5,356 nucleotides of DNA. It comes from a bacterium. GTDB lineage: Bacteria > Patescibacteria > Saccharimonadia > Saccharimonadales > UBA4665. The notes under the pieces were generated by a model that saw only the letters and a list, made by a program, of their open reading frames with translations, had not been told where the DNA came from and did not search any database. Shown here one piece after another: positions 5,329 to 5,356 of this stretch. Each line of letters starts with the position of its first letter. Within the stretch, counting starts at the first letter, position 1. Location: the NCBI GenBank assembly GCA_021778165.1, contig JAJYCU010000052.1, positions 1 to 5,356 of the forward strand, given 5' to 3'. The position numbers and the translations under genes are program-made.

Positions 5329-5356
5329 GCCTTTAGTTTTTACAGTTATTTTTTTA

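Noticed and set aside
4899..5344. 11-base inverted repeat TGTAAAAACTA (4899-4909) and its complement (5334-5344)
   Set aside because: It is low-complexity AT-rich sequence at a long distance, with matches ending abruptly. Chance is the simplest explanation.

Overview
The window is almost filled by one plus-strand gene for a very large, repetitive, extracellular fibre- or adhesin-like protein. The reading frame is already open at the left edge, so the N-terminus is missing. At least 1,627 residues are visible, ending at TAA 4884-4886. The chain is rich in Ser, Thr, Gly, Asn and Val, consists of short beta-strand repeats, and contains only six Cys, in three pairs. Several modules resemble parts of phage tail fibres, tail spikes and appendages.

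Module types and the C-terminal domain match, from memory, giant surface proteins of Candidate Phyla Radiation bacteria (Patescibacteria, for example Microgenomates, Paceibacteria or Saccharibacteria). This lineage call is recognition, not a search result. TGA is never used in frame in this glycine-rich protein, which argues against the UGA=Gly code of Gracilibacteria and Absconditabacteria. The gene is moderately AT-rich and the flank after it is much more AT-rich.

Layout: 1-2891, beta-repeat modules with duplicated blocks; 2892-3338, a domain like the jelly-roll modules of phage tail proteins; 3348-3746, a 'DYAE' domain resembling the peptidase G2 / intramolecular-chaperone domain of phage appendages; 3747-4394, more beta repeats; 4395-4883, a C-terminal globular domain. 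Then come a strong Shine-Dalgarno sequence in front of an ATG-TAA start-stop pair (4886-4903), a short highly charged ORF (4960-5082), and a convergent minus-strand gene for a small single-pass membrane protein (5137 to the right edge).

A cautious joint reading is that the large protein is exported and assembles as a surface or appendage fibre used for attachment. The two small genes cannot be tied to it functionally. No RNA gene, CRISPR array, insertion sequence or attachment site was seen.
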